NCBI GenBank assembly: GCA_011364925.1
Contig: RDOA01000017.1
Location: 1-64,000 of the forward strand
DNA from: Promethearchaeota archaeon
Lineage (GTDB): Archaea; Asgardarchaeota; Lokiarchaeia; Sigyniarchaeales; SOKP01
Reading direction: 5' to 3'
DNA: 64,000 nucleotides
The translations under genes were made by a program, and so were the position numbers. The notes beneath the pieces were generated by a model. It was not told the DNA's origin. It was given only the letters and a program-made list of their open reading frames with translations, and made no database searches. Position 1 is the stretch's first letter; every line of letters begins with the position of its first letter. Positions 45,907 through 56,356 of the stretch are shown one piece after another.

Positions 45907-46038
45907 CTTACAGTTCAATTTTTTCCCTATTTTATTTAATTGATGTGAATAAAATTTTTAACCGCAAATCATATTATTATTACTAACAAATTTATTTTTT
46001 AAAAACATAAATAGCTGAAATCATAAAAGTGATAATTT

Positions 46039-46959
46039 ATGGAAAATGATCCAGAAGAGGATAATAAAACAAGGAAAGAACGGGAAAAAGCAAGGGCAAC
46101 TCCTGAAAAGGAAAAGAAAGCTGCAAAAACTCCTGATGCCAAACTACCCGAAGCTCCTAAAACTCCTACCAAAAAAATAGTTTATAAGAGATTAAACATA
46201 AATTTTTGGAGAACGCGATTACACGACGAAGAGTTAGGAGTTCATCAACAGTTGAAATATACTGCAAAAACTCGTTGGTTTTCTAAGAATTTTGATATTG
46301 AAGGTGTTATAGAGGAAGACAACGAAAAGAAGTATATAATTGCGTTTAATAAACAGGAATGGGAGGAAGGACCATTTGAAAATAAAAGACTCGTGTGTAG
46401 ATACTTTACAATAATGGAGGAAACAATTGATGCTAAAGCAAAAGGAGGTAACTTTAAAGGTGGTGTAGAATTAAGCGTCCTCCATTCTCTCGTTCAGAGT
46501 TTCGAGGTTAGACACGCCGCACCCGTTTTTTTCGCGCAAATTCCTGGCTTAATGGTCTTGATTCGTTTTGTAAGAGGATGGAGATTAATCGGAACTCGTT
46601 GGAGTTTCCCACTCCTTCCTGAACAAAAAGGCGACAAATTACAAATAGTACACGCACGAGGTGTTGTCGGCCCCGGCAGAAACTATAAATTGCGCATTGG
46701 AAAGAAGTTAATAGCACGAGTGGACGGACATCCAATACAAAAAGAATTTGCAGTTGAAATTTACGACGAAGATTACGCAAAAGATAAGACATTTGTAAAA
46801 TACATGACATTATTCGCAATGGCGTGCAATTTTATGGACGAATCAATAAAAGTCGTCAAACGATTATATAAAAAGATGAAATCTAATGGAACTTCGGATT
46901 ATAAACCCCCCAAAACTGAAATGGATTTGTTTAGGAATCCACGAATGATGAGAAGATAA
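46039..46959 (+). CDS. Charged N-terminal tail plus possible tubby/LURP-one-like domain
   Basis: Lys/Glu/Ala/Pro-rich first ~45 aa; 'GRNYKLRIGKKLIARVDGHPIQKEFAVEIYDEDYAKDKTFVKYMTLFAMACNFMD' ends in a hydrophobic helix. Confidence 0.45.
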   Translation: MENDPEEDNKTRKEREKARATPEKEKKAAKTPDAKLPEAPKTPTKKIVYKRLNINFWRTRLHDEELGVHQQLKYTAKTRWFSKNFDIEGVIEEDNEKKYIIAFNKQEWEEGPFENKRLVCRYFTIMEETIDAKAKGGNFKGGVELSVLHSLVQSFEVRHAAPVFFAQIPGLMVLIRFVRGWRLIGTRWSFPLLPEQKGDKLQIVHARGVVGPGRNYKLRIGKKLIARVDGHPIQKEFAVEIYDEDYAKDKTFVKYMTLFAMACNFMDESIKVVKRLYKKMKSNGTSDYKPPKTEMDLFRNPRMMRR

Positions 46960-47128
46960 ATACATAATAATACAATTATAAACTTTTTTTATTTCTTAAT
47001 TTTCTGAGTCCTAAATTATACATAATACAAGCAAAAATTGCAGATTGTTTTATATAATTAATTATATCTAAGTGAAATAAAAAAATCAAAAATTTTTTTC
47101 TCAAGAAGAAAGGAGGCTAGTCCATCAA

Positions 47129-47701
47129 ATGAATGAGGTTTTTAACATAGTTACAAAGCCAAAAGCCAAATTATATAAGAAATTTCCCCTCTCTAGGGTA
47201 TTCGTTTATGAATTTTCAACAATTCTCCATTATTTGGTAGGAGGGTTAGGATTAATTATAGGGTATTCATTTTTACAGTTGGGATATATGATAGGTTTAA
47301 TCTACATTATCTTTGCTTTTTTACAGATGTATATTCTTATGCCGTTAACTGTGTGTCCAAATTGTGTATATTATAGAATGGATGGATCACGATGCGTTTC
47401 GGGTTTGAATATAATTTCGAGAAAATTGGCAAAGGAAGGAAGGCAAGAAGATTTTCAAAAAAGAGCAGAAGGTTTATTTTGCTACAATAATATCTATATG
47501 GTCGCGTTATTCTTTCCTATTGTTGCTGTGATTCCTGCTCTAATTTTAAACTTCTCTCTATTTCTGTTAATCCCGTTTTTAGTAGTTCTCGGATTGTTGA
47601 TCTTCCGTTTCTTTGTGATTTTTCCGAAAATCGCATGTCTGCACTGCAACGCAAAATTTACCTGCCCTATTGGTGAAAAAATAGGCGTTCGAGACAAGTA
47701 G
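47129..47701 (+). CDS. 4-TM membrane protein with Cys motifs
   Basis: 'CPNCVYYRMDGSRCVSG' and 'IACLHCNAKFTCPIGEK'. Confidence 0.65.
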   Translation: MNEVFNIVTKPKAKLYKKFPLSRVFVYEFSTILHYLVGGLGLIIGYSFLQLGYMIGLIYIIFAFLQMYILMPLTVCPNCVYYRMDGSRCVSGLNIISRKLAKEGRQEDFQKRAEGLFCYNNIYMVALFFPIVAVIPALILNFSLFLLIPFLVVLGLLIFRFFVIFPKIACLHCNAKFTCPIGEKIGVRDK

Positions 47702-47744
47702 TATAATGAAAGAAATGTGGGAATAAGGAAATCTATATTATGAA

Positions 47745-49544
47745 TTAAAACCGATTTTTTACTACTTTTATTCTTCTTTTTTTGATAAACATAATTAGAA
47801 TCATACTGAAGAATGCTATTATAATGGGAAAGTAAATTAACGAGGATATTGTAGGATTTTCTGGTTTATGATAAATGAATTTAAGTACCAGAGTAGATTG
47901 GGTGCAAATAATCTCTTTTTTGGAATTTTCAAAAAGAGCGGAATTGTCGATACCGCGATTATTGATAGCAAAAGTGATTCTGATGTGTTCGTCTAACAAC
48001 CACATTTGTAAGTCGTCATTTCTACCAATTAAAATACCATTCTCGATTGTGCTATAGCATAATGTTGGTTCTACTATTACGTCTCCTCCATAAATATCGG
48101 AAAAGTCAACAAAATCGGTTGTAATTATTTCTCTCTCCATAGATCCTTCTGGAATCTTATAGAGAGTGTTGTTATACGCCTCATAAAGAAAGATATTTCC
48201 ATTTGTATCAGTTACACCAACAATCTTCGTGGTTTTTTCAAACGTGTCTATCTTATGGTAATCCATTGGATTACTTATGGGTATTCGGTAAACATAAGTC
48301 TCGTTTTTTAGTATATCTTCTGTTAAGAGTATGATCTCGTTATTTTTAACATCATAATGGATTGATTTAGCCCACTCGTGAAATTCATGAATGAACCAAT
48401 CTTCGAAAGAACCATCGTGATGAACGCGAAGGATTGTTACCGAATCGTTTCCTAACAACGCATATATATTGTTATCTGCATCTACTATTAATTTCGATAT
48501 TGTTTTATTGTACGGATTCCTCCCGAAATACGTTGGTCCTGTTTGATTTATTTTGTAGATGGTGTCATCAATTACATAGAGGATCATTCCATCGTTAGTC
48601 TCAATTATAGATTGAGAGTTTATCAAGGGAGTAAGTATTTCTGCTTCCGTTTTATCCGGATCGTAGCTGATAAGGCATCCCCCAAAGCTCCCCGCGGCAA
48701 TAAAGGTTTGCATTTTAGTTGACCAAGTTAATGTGCTCATTCCAACTTTGGAAGCCATTAAGAATACAAAATCGGTATTATTATACTTATAAAATCCCCT
48801 ATTATTACCATCTGCTGTCATATAGTAAAGATCATCATTATCATCTACACCAATTCCAATTACTTCTTGCGTACCTGGAAGTCCAACTCCTGTTTTTAAT
48901 ACCGTCGTCATTGAAGACGTTAAATTCATCATAGAAAATGACCCGAGATATGTTTCTGTATAATAAAGAATGCTTTGCTCGTTATTTAAAACAATCTGAC
49001 TACAACCTTGCACATTTGACAGGATCGTTGTAATGAAGTTACCATCAGCATCAAATTTTAAAATGTCTGTTCCGTTTGTTAAAGAGCCAGAATAGAACGA
49101 ATCGTCTGTAGGATCAACGGTTAATGTCGATAAATATCCTCCAGAAGAATAATTATTTAATAAATTAAATTCGCTGGAAGTTATAGTATAAAAACAGAAT
49201 CCATCAACTCCTATATAACGATTATGGATAGGTTGGTACACAATATCACTCAACGATATGTTCAAGGTACGGTACTCTGTATGAATTCCAAATTCGTCCA
49301 TTTTCATCATTACGTGATTAAGGTTATCAACATAATAAAGATCGTTATTCTCCCCTATACATTTCGGTCCTGGAGGATGTTGAATCTCATAAATCCGTAA
49401 TATGTCCCACCCTGGCCTAACCTCTCTCATAGGTTCGTTTTGAACAACACTACCACCCATCGGAATAATCGAGATGATATTGGAAAAAAATAAAATCGTA
49501 ATTACAAAACAAAATCGAGCTTTATTCAATGTCAAAATTACCAA
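47745..49544 (-). CDS. Secreted/anchored beta-propeller-like protein
   Basis: Signal peptide, recurrent 'DxxxxxYY...' blades, C-terminal TM followed by KKRRIKVVKNRF. Confidence 0.65.
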   Translation of the reverse strand: MVILTLNKARFCFVITILFFSNIISIIPMGGSVVQNEPMREVRPGWDILRIYEIQHPPGPKCIGENNDLYYVDNLNHVMMKMDEFGIHTEYRTLNISLSDIVYQPIHNRYIGVDGFCFYTITSSEFNLLNNYSSGGYLSTLTVDPTDDSFYSGSLTNGTDILKFDADGNFITTILSNVQGCSQIVLNNEQSILYYTETYLGSFSMMNLTSSMTTVLKTGVGLPGTQEVIGIGVDDNDDLYYMTADGNNRGFYKYNNTDFVFLMASKVGMSTLTWSTKMQTFIAAGSFGGCLISYDPDKTEAEILTPLINSQSIIETNDGMILYVIDDTIYKINQTGPTYFGRNPYNKTISKLIVDADNNIYALLGNDSVTILRVHHDGSFEDWFIHEFHEWAKSIHYDVKNNEIILLTEDILKNETYVYRIPISNPMDYHKIDTFEKTTKIVGVTDTNGNIFLYEAYNNTLYKIPEGSMEREIITTDFVDFSDIYGGDVIVEPTLCYSTIENGILIGRNDDLQMWLLDEHIRITFAINNRGIDNSALFENSKKEIICTQSTLVLKFIYHKPENPTISSLIYFPIIIAFFSMILIMFIKKRRIKVVKNRF

Positions 49545-49595
49545 CTTTTCAGCTAAGATATAAAAATAATAAAAAATGAAAATTTTTTTATTAAA

Positions 49596-50369
49596 CTAAG
49601 AAAGCATACTTTTTTTCCAAGCTATATATCCTCGAGTTTCTTTTCCTCGATAGATTGCGCTTTTACCTGTCTGTTTTTCGTAGACGCGTTGAAGAGTTTC
49701 TTCGTCAGCTCCTTGTAGTTCTTCTCTTTTTATTTCTTCTTCAACTTCCATCTCCTCTTCTATTTTTTTAACGCGTTTGAGAACAGCAAAGACTCCATGG
49801 TTCCATAATACGAAGGCTATGTAAACAAGCATCACGATTACAAATAACACACCTCCAACGAAGAGAACCCATTCTCCGGGATTAAAGTGATTTATAATGT
49901 AAATCCATAGATCTGCGATAAAATTTGGGAAAACTGTATAAGGTAGGATAACGACTAGAAGAGTGATAATAAAGGCATAAACCCCTACCAATGTCACTGC
50001 TATTAAAAGTCTCAGTGTGGTATAATCTTCGTATTTCTTAGCCAATATCCTATCCTTGAATAATCTCTGACAAAGCTTAAGTATCCCGCCCCTGAATAAT
50101 ACGTAGAAAAGGACTAACAAGAAAAGATGGAGAACCACGATTCCAACAATTATTAGTGCAACCCAACCTACACCTAAATTCCATATTTGAAACCATAAAC
50201 CTTGATCTATAAGCCAACCTATAATTGTGAGCCAAATACCGAGAATAGTTATCGCTGAGGCAACAATGATTGCATAATATATTAACTTAGCAATACGTAT
50301 ATCCCAAGTACTATATTCATCAAGTGGATCTGGTGGTCTTGTTGGTGCTTTTCGCGATTGACGTGGCAT
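49596..50369 (-). CDS. Polytopic membrane protein with acidic cytoplasmic tail
   Basis: 257 aa, about 4-5 TM helices. Confidence 0.65.
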   Translation of the reverse strand: MPRQSRKAPTRPPDPLDEYSTWDIRIAKLIYYAIIVASAITILGIWLTIIGWLIDQGLWFQIWNLGVGWVALIIVGIVVLHLFLLVLFYVLFRGGILKLCQRLFKDRILAKKYEDYTTLRLLIAVTLVGVYAFIITLLVVILPYTVFPNFIADLWIYIINHFNPGEWVLFVGGVLFVIVMLVYIAFVLWNHGVFAVLKRVKKIEEEMEVEEEIKREELQGADEETLQRVYEKQTGKSAIYRGKETRGYIAWKKSMLS

Positions 50370-50489
50370 TTTTTTTCCTCTAATTGTATTAGATTTTTAC
50401 AATTTATATTATTATATTGGTGTTTTAGTTTATTTGAATAATTTGCCTATTTAAATATTATGTGATTGATAAAATAGACAACGGCGATT

Positions 50490-50939
50490 TTAGGACGATG
50501 TTTTTAAAGACGAGTGACAGTATGGGCACCGACTAATTCCTACTTCAATATCCTCACCGCAATAAGGGCAGAAATTTTGGCCTTTTTCTTCTCTTCCCTC
50601 TTTAATTTTCGAAGGAGCTTCCTTTGCTTCCTTCTGTTTCTTTTCTTTTGCTTTCCCAGCTTTTTTAAGCACTTTTTCCTTTGCAGTTAATGGTTCTTCC
50701 TCTTCTTTTGGTTTTACATGGGGTTCAGTCGAAAATTCTACTTTAGATCTACAGGTAGGACAGTGTTCCTTCTTTTTTTTTGCGTAGATAAATGCGAAAA
50801 TAATTGCTCCGATTCCAACAGAAGCTATCGAGATTAAAACCCATTCAACTTTTTGAAATGTTTCCAGTGGCTTTTTTATAGGTTTTGTAACCTCTTTATC
50901 ACAAACTTTACAGTACGCGTATTTTGGCATCTTATTCAA
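50490..50939 (-). CDS. Double zinc-ribbon protein with single TM
   Basis: 'YCKVCDKEV...CPTCRSK...FCPYCGEDIEVGISRCPYCHSS'. Confidence 0.75.
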   Translation of the reverse strand: MNKMPKYAYCKVCDKEVTKPIKKPLETFQKVEWVLISIASVGIGAIIFAFIYAKKKKEHCPTCRSKVEFSTEPHVKPKEEEEPLTAKEKVLKKAGKAKEKKQKEAKEAPSKIKEGREEKGQNFCPYCGEDIEVGISRCPYCHSSLKTSS

Positions 50940-51088
50940 TTTTTTATTAGTAGCTAATTAAGTCTTATTATAGAAGGTTTTATTAAAAAAATTACCATTC
51001 TAAAATTTATTTTTTACTTAGTTTCTTCAAAATTTTTTACTTACACTACATTTTATTTATTACTAACTCAAACTCACTTTATTCTCGC

Positions 51089-52402
51089 ATGGAAAAGAAT
51101 TCTTTTTACATTGAAACATATGGATGTTTTTCTAATAAATCAGATTCGTATATAATCTCAACACTTCTGAATAAATCTGGATACACTCCGACTACCATTG
51201 AAGAAGCAGAGTTTGTGATAATAAACACCTGTGCTGTAAAGCAACAAACTGAAAATAAAATTAAAACTCGTTTGAGTGAACTTTATAACCACTATAAAGA
51301 AGATAGAAATAAACATTTCATCATTGCCGGTTGTTTACCGCATGTTGATCCTTCATATATAGATGTCGTTAAAAATTTAATTCCTAATTTCTCAGCAATA
51401 ATCGATCTCGATAATTTAAAAGAAATTCCTTTCATTTTTGAAGAAATCAGATCAGGAAAAACCAATCTTGTCCGTAAATCAACGGGTTCAATTGATAAAT
51501 CTGAAATATTAATTGATTATCCCGAAGGAAAAATTACTGGAATCGTTCCAATCTCAGAAGGTTGTTTAGGTTCATGCACATATTGCTGCGTGAAAAACGC
51601 CCGAGGACGCCTAAAATGTTACAATCATCAAACTATTCTTGAAAATGTAAAGCATCAATTACAGTCAGGTATTAAGCAAATTTACTTGACATCCCAAGAT
51701 TGTAGCACTTATGAGTACGATAATATTAAATTGGTTGATTTAATATCTGAAATTGCTGTTTTGGACTACAAATTCTTTTTAAGAATCGGCATGCTCAATC
51801 CAAGGTTTTTAATAGACGAATTCGAACAATTACTTACTATATATAAACATAAAAAAATCTATCATTTTTTACATGTCCCAATACAATCTGGGAGTGATTC
51901 AATTCTTAAATTAATGAATCGTAATTATGTTATCTCAGATATCATGGAGAAATTGAAAATCCTTAGAAGCAAGTTTCCGTTTCTTTCGATCTCAACCGAT
52001 ATCATATGTGGTTTCCCTGGAGAAACTGAAGAAGATTTTAGTAAGACCATAGATTTGATTAAATGGCTAAAACCCGAAATTCTTAACGTATCAAAATATA
52101 CACCTCGACCTGGCACGAAAGCGAAATATATGGAGCAATTGAATAGTAAGACAATAAAAGAGCGTTCCACAACTCTTTCTGGTGTTTTTCGGGAATCTTT
52201 AAACGATATTAATTCTAAGTGGAAGAATTGGGAAGGAGAAGTTTTAGTTTTACATAAAGGAACTAGAGATAACCAAGTATTTGGAAGAAATTTCGCATAT
52301 AAAAATGTGTTCATCGATAATTTTACAGGTGATTATGGATCTTTTGTAAAAGTACGCATTTCTAATGTTGACGGATTTAACTTATTTGTAGAATGTATAT
52401 AA
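51089..52402 (+). CDS. MiaB-like radical-SAM tRNA methylthiotransferase (archaeal/CDKAL1-type)
   Basis: 'ETYGCFSNKSDSYIISTLLNKSGY', radical-SAM 'GCLGSCTYCCVKNARG', TRAM-like C-terminus. Confidence 0.93.
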   Translation: MEKNSFYIETYGCFSNKSDSYIISTLLNKSGYTPTTIEEAEFVIINTCAVKQQTENKIKTRLSELYNHYKEDRNKHFIIAGCLPHVDPSYIDVVKNLIPNFSAIIDLDNLKEIPFIFEEIRSGKTNLVRKSTGSIDKSEILIDYPEGKITGIVPISEGCLGSCTYCCVKNARGRLKCYNHQTILENVKHQLQSGIKQIYLTSQDCSTYEYDNIKLVDLISEIAVLDYKFFLRIGMLNPRFLIDEFEQLLTIYKHKKIYHFLHVPIQSGSDSILKLMNRNYVISDIMEKLKILRSKFPFLSISTDIICGFPGETEEDFSKTIDLIKWLKPEILNVSKYTPRPGTKAKYMEQLNSKTIKERSTTLSGVFRESLNDINSKWKNWEGEVLVLHKGTRDNQVFGRNFAYKNVFIDNFTGDYGSFVKVRISNVDGFNLFVECI

Positions 52403-52488
52403 ATCGATGACAAGAAATAATTAAACTTTTATTTAATGATACTTCAGTTAACTTACAACTTTAAATTATTAGGATAAAGTGATTATAA

Positions 52489-52722
52489 ATGGCATGGACA
52501 CCACCAAGTAAATTTATAGTATTTTTGACCTTCATTTTAATGGCATTTGGAGTGTTTATTATACTTGACCAATCTACTATCTTTTGGTCAGGAAATATAT
52601 TGCCATCCATGAATATAATAAGTGGATTAAGCTCTCCTCAATTCTGGTTATTAGCTGCGGTGATACTTTTCTTTCTGACTTGGTTCCTTTTTTTCCTTGC
52701 AGTTAAGTTAAAGGGCTTATAA
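52489..52722 (+). CDS. Small 2-TM membrane protein
   Basis: 77-aa ORF with two hydrophobic helices. Confidence 0.55.
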   Translation: MAWTPPSKFIVFLTFILMAFGVFIILDQSTIFWSGNILPSMNIISGLSSPQFWLLAAVILFFLTWFLFFLAVKLKGL

Positions 52723-52841
52723 ATAGAATTATTTCTTTTTTTTCTTTTTTAATCTTAGATGTAATTTTTTATTAAAATAAAAACCTCTAAAGTTTTCTTT
52801 GCTGCGCTGTATATAAAAAAATAGTAAAGAAAAAGAATTAA

Positions 52842-53738
52842 TTAAGCTTTCTTTTGAAGACCTACCTTTTCAAGAAAACCGGCTAACCGTGCGCGATGGA
52901 ATTTCAAACCTAAGTCATCCGGGTTAAATCCAAACGCTAAAGCATATAATTCTGTTAAGTATAACACTGGAATGTCAAATTCGTTGTTAGATTGTGTACC
53001 CGCTTTTTTTTGATTGGTATCTAACTGTTGAAAACAAGCAGGACAAATTACAACAAAAGCGTCAGCTCCAGCTTTAGTAGCGCTAGCTAATTTATTTGCT
53101 AAAATTTGTAGCCCAACTTCTGGCTCCGTATTTCCCGCACCAGTTCCACAACAAACAAATTCTTCTTCGTATTCTACTGGTGTTGCCCCAGTAGCGGCTA
53201 CGAGTTCCCTTAACTTCTTAGGTTCCATTGGATCGTCCGTTTGGACAATCTCAGATGGTCTATTATAGTGACATCCTGTATGGCATGCGATTTTTACACC
53301 TGAAAAGTCTTGAGTAACGAATTCTTTTATTTTATCTACTCCGTAATCATGTAGAACTTCTACAAAATGCTTAACATTAATCGTGCCTTTAAATTCTCTC
53401 CCTAATTTTTCCAAAATTTTATTTATCTTTTCTTTCTCGTGATCGTCGCTGTTCAATTCAGTGTTCACAAGCTTTAAAGTTTGAAAACAGCCATTGCAAA
53501 GCGATACAATATCTTTACCTTCAGCCTCAGCAATTGTTAGATTACGAGCGCCCATAGCTAACCAACTCGTGTGATCAATTGCGTGAAATCCAACCGGATC
53601 GGGACAGCACGCAAAATCAGCGTCAGAAGTTTTGATTCCAAGCTTATCAAAAACTTTACGAGAGCTAGCTTCTATAAATGGAATTCTGTTTCCGATCGTG
53701 CAGCCGGCGAACATTTTGTATTCATCAACTTTAGCCAA
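52842..53738 (-). CDS. hdrB: Heterodisulfide reductase subunit B-like (HdrB) protein
   Basis: 'FAGCTIGNR', 'ACCPDPVGFHAIDHTSW', 'SLCNGCFQTL', 'HTGCHYNRPSEI', 'FVCCGTGAGNTE...VVICPACFQQL'. Confidence 0.9.
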   Translation of the reverse strand: MAKVDEYKMFAGCTIGNRIPFIEASSRKVFDKLGIKTSDADFACCPDPVGFHAIDHTSWLAMGARNLTIAEAEGKDIVSLCNGCFQTLKLVNTELNSDDHEKEKINKILEKLGREFKGTINVKHFVEVLHDYGVDKIKEFVTQDFSGVKIACHTGCHYNRPSEIVQTDDPMEPKKLRELVAATGATPVEYEEEFVCCGTGAGNTEPEVGLQILANKLASATKAGADAFVVICPACFQQLDTNQKKAGTQSNNEFDIPVLYLTELYALAFGFNPDDLGLKFHRARLAGFLEKVGLQKKA

Positions 53739-53899
53739 ATTTAATCCTCTCTTCCGATATAATATTATTTCTTTAGTAGCTTTAATTTAGGAATAATAAT
53801 AATTATTCTAATACTAAATTTAATTAAAAATTTATTGAATCGAATTCATTTAATTTTATAAAATTAAAGAATACAAAAATGTGATGTATCTTTCAAGTC

Positions 53900-55489
53900 T
53901 TATTTCAAAGTATATTTTTCACCTTTAACAGGTAAAATTATTTTCCCAGATAATCCAAATTCTTGAAATGTTTCGGGATGTTCAGTGTGTACGGGAATTA
54001 TATTATCAGCATCAACTTTTTGCAAAAAATCTATTAACCCATCAACACTACAATGACCGGAAGAATGAATTGTGTCAGTTTTAGAAATCTTTAACTTCTC
54101 TAACCACGCATTCAGTTTATCTTCTTGGATCTCCATTTCTTCATTGAATGGATCTGTAATGGAGTTAATAAATACAGTGCTATTTGGTTTCTGGTTGATA
54201 TCAATTAGTTCGTTGAACATAAAATAATCGAGATATAATAAGTATTTATCGGGCTCCTTTTTCACGTCTTTGTAAGTTATATAGTTATCGATTCTAAAAA
54301 TATCGCTTTGGTACGCTTCTCTATAATCTGCGGCTTCAAATTTGCCCCAACCCTTACGAGGCATATATACTACGAAATTTTTATCGCTATAATCTGGTAG
54401 TGGATAATATCCGTAATATTGCTTTATCCGCTCTTCTTCCATAGTATCGAATTTCATTCTAAAACTATCGATCAAGTGAAATATCTTCGGAGTGATCGCG
54501 AATCTTCTATCAAACTTCTTAGCGAGGGAATAAAATGACAAAATTCTATCAAGGTTCCTTGGGGAACATCTCATGAGTATTAACCCGGGATGGCTTTTTA
54601 TAATATCACTTGCTAAACTTTTCACTTCATTTTCTGTTTGTTCATCATCACGATACGAACCTGTTTTAAAATCTTCAATAGAAGGAACTCTGGTACCTTC
54701 AGTAATTATTGATATTGGATTAGCATCACGAGCTTTTTCCATGAAATCATTCACCCATTCGCTATGAAATCCGTGTCTTCTAAAATCTCCTGTGTATATT
54801 ATACTTCTCCCATCGTTCTCAATTATAAATGAGCACGCACCGGGAATCGAATGATCTGTCTGAAACTGGGTGATATCAACCTCTCCTTTGGACGATTTAA
54901 ACCTTGAAGGTTTACCCTCTTTTAAGATCCTAATCGGTCTTTTGATCTCTGAATCCTTAAAATCGGGTTTTTTTGCTCTTTTATACTCGATTTCTCCATT
55001 TTCACTTTTTCTCTTTTTTGGAACCATCTTAAAAGATTCATAGTAATTTAAGACTTCGTCTAAAAGTGGATCTTTAGAAGTGCTTGTTAAATGCTCCAAT
55101 ACCATTTGCGAAATCCAATTCATATAAATAGGGGTATCTTGTTTAAGAAAACCTATAAACTGGTAATGATCTAAGTGTGCGTGAGAGAGAAAACACGCTT
55201 CAACGATATTTTCGTTGGTGGTAATTATATTATATGGGTTGGAATTTAAGATATCAGAAAATGGAGTAATTAAATCGTTGCGATAAAGCTTATTGATTGG
55301 TGGAATAAGTCCTAAATACAAATAATCAATTATGCCATTGAGTTTACGAGGTTTGAGAAACTCTGAAAAATATTTTTGGCTTTCACTAAAAGAAAGGCCA
55401 AAGTCGAATAGGAATTTCTTATCACCAATAGTAATGAAAATTTTATTTCCACCAATCTCGCCAACTCCGCCAAAAATTTCAACATTCAT
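53900..55489 (-). CDS. Metallo-beta-lactamase / beta-CASP nuclease, RNase J-like
   Basis: 'FGGVGEIGGNKIFI', 'FLSHAHLDHYQF', 'IYTGDFRRHG', 'SGHCSVDGL', 'IPVHTEHPETF'. Confidence 0.88.
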   Translation of the reverse strand: MNVEIFGGVGEIGGNKIFITIGDKKFLFDFGLSFSESQKYFSEFLKPRKLNGIIDYLYLGLIPPINKLYRNDLITPFSDILNSNPYNIITTNENIVEACFLSHAHLDHYQFIGFLKQDTPIYMNWISQMVLEHLTSTSKDPLLDEVLNYYESFKMVPKKRKSENGEIEYKRAKKPDFKDSEIKRPIRILKEGKPSRFKSSKGEVDITQFQTDHSIPGACSFIIENDGRSIIYTGDFRRHGFHSEWVNDFMEKARDANPISIITEGTRVPSIEDFKTGSYRDDEQTENEVKSLASDIIKSHPGLILMRCSPRNLDRILSFYSLAKKFDRRFAITPKIFHLIDSFRMKFDTMEEERIKQYYGYYPLPDYSDKNFVVYMPRKGWGKFEAADYREAYQSDIFRIDNYITYKDVKKEPDKYLLYLDYFMFNELIDINQKPNSTVFINSITDPFNEEMEIQEDKLNAWLEKLKISKTDTIHSSGHCSVDGLIDFLQKVDADNIIPVHTEHPETFQEFGLSGKIILPVKGEKYTLK

Positions 55490-55636
55490 TGCTTAATTAA
55501 CTTTTGATTGTAATGACCCTAGATATTAATATATACGATTTGAAATATAAAAATCTGCTAATTAATGGCTAGATGTTTTTTTAGGTATCCTACTCGATTT
55601 AAATCTAAGGTAATAAAAAAGAAAAGATGGAGTTAA

Positions 55637-56248
55637 TTAATCGAAATTTTTCCCACATTTGTTGCAAAAGTTAGCATGGGCCGGTAATTGTGCTCCACAT
55701 TCAGGACAATATTTAGTATTAGCATCAATAGTAGGTGACTCTTCTTCAGCTACTTGTTCTAATGCTTCTTTGGCTTCTTTTTTGTAGGCTTTCTCAGCTC
55801 TCTTTAATCCAAACTTTCCAATAACTGCTATAGCAGTACCAGCAAATGCCATTCCTGAATTGAAAGTGAATAGCAAATAAATTGTATCTAGGACAGTTTG
55901 CCATGTAGGATTTAATGGAATGTTGAAATATCCTACTATCCATGCAACAGCGTAGATAATTAGCCCCAACAATCCAAAACTCGTAGCAATTGTTATCACT
56001 AACCTTCCTAACCTGTTAAATTTTATCAGAATTAGGAAAACGCCAACAAGGACTGACCAACCTCCGTAAAAAGCTATATACTCTAATACAACCATAATTG
56101 CTGTAACAAGCGGAACAAATTCAGGTCCAATATAAGAAGTCATAAGGGTTAAAAGATAAGCGTAGAGACCAGCGCTTCCAGTAGCAGAACCAATGATCAT
56201 CAAAACGGCGCCAGCGATTATTACTAAGATCCAAAATAGTTTTTTCAT
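55637..56248 (-). CDS. 4-TM protein with C-terminal zinc ribbon
   Basis: 'YCPECGAQLPAHANFCNKCGKNFD'. Confidence 0.75.
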   Translation of the reverse strand: MKKLFWILVIIAGAVLMIIGSATGSAGLYAYLLTLMTSYIGPEFVPLVTAIMVVLEYIAFYGGWSVLVGVFLILIKFNRLGRLVITIATSFGLLGLIIYAVAWIVGYFNIPLNPTWQTVLDTIYLLFTFNSGMAFAGTAIAVIGKFGLKRAEKAYKKEAKEALEQVAEEESPTIDANTKYCPECGAQLPAHANFCNKCGKNFD

Positions 56249-56356
56249 TAACTTTTCTCTCTTTAAATATTGTAAGTAAATTACTTTGAACTAATTATGA
56301 TAATATAGAAATTAAAGTTTTTAATTCTATTCTAACTCAAAAATAATATTTTGATA

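Noticed and set aside
46508-46819. 103-aa minus-strand ORF
   Set aside because: Antisense within the 306-aa gene; no family pattern.
51925-52314. 129-aa minus-strand ORF
   Set aside because: Antisense to the MiaB-like methylthiotransferase; shadow ORF.
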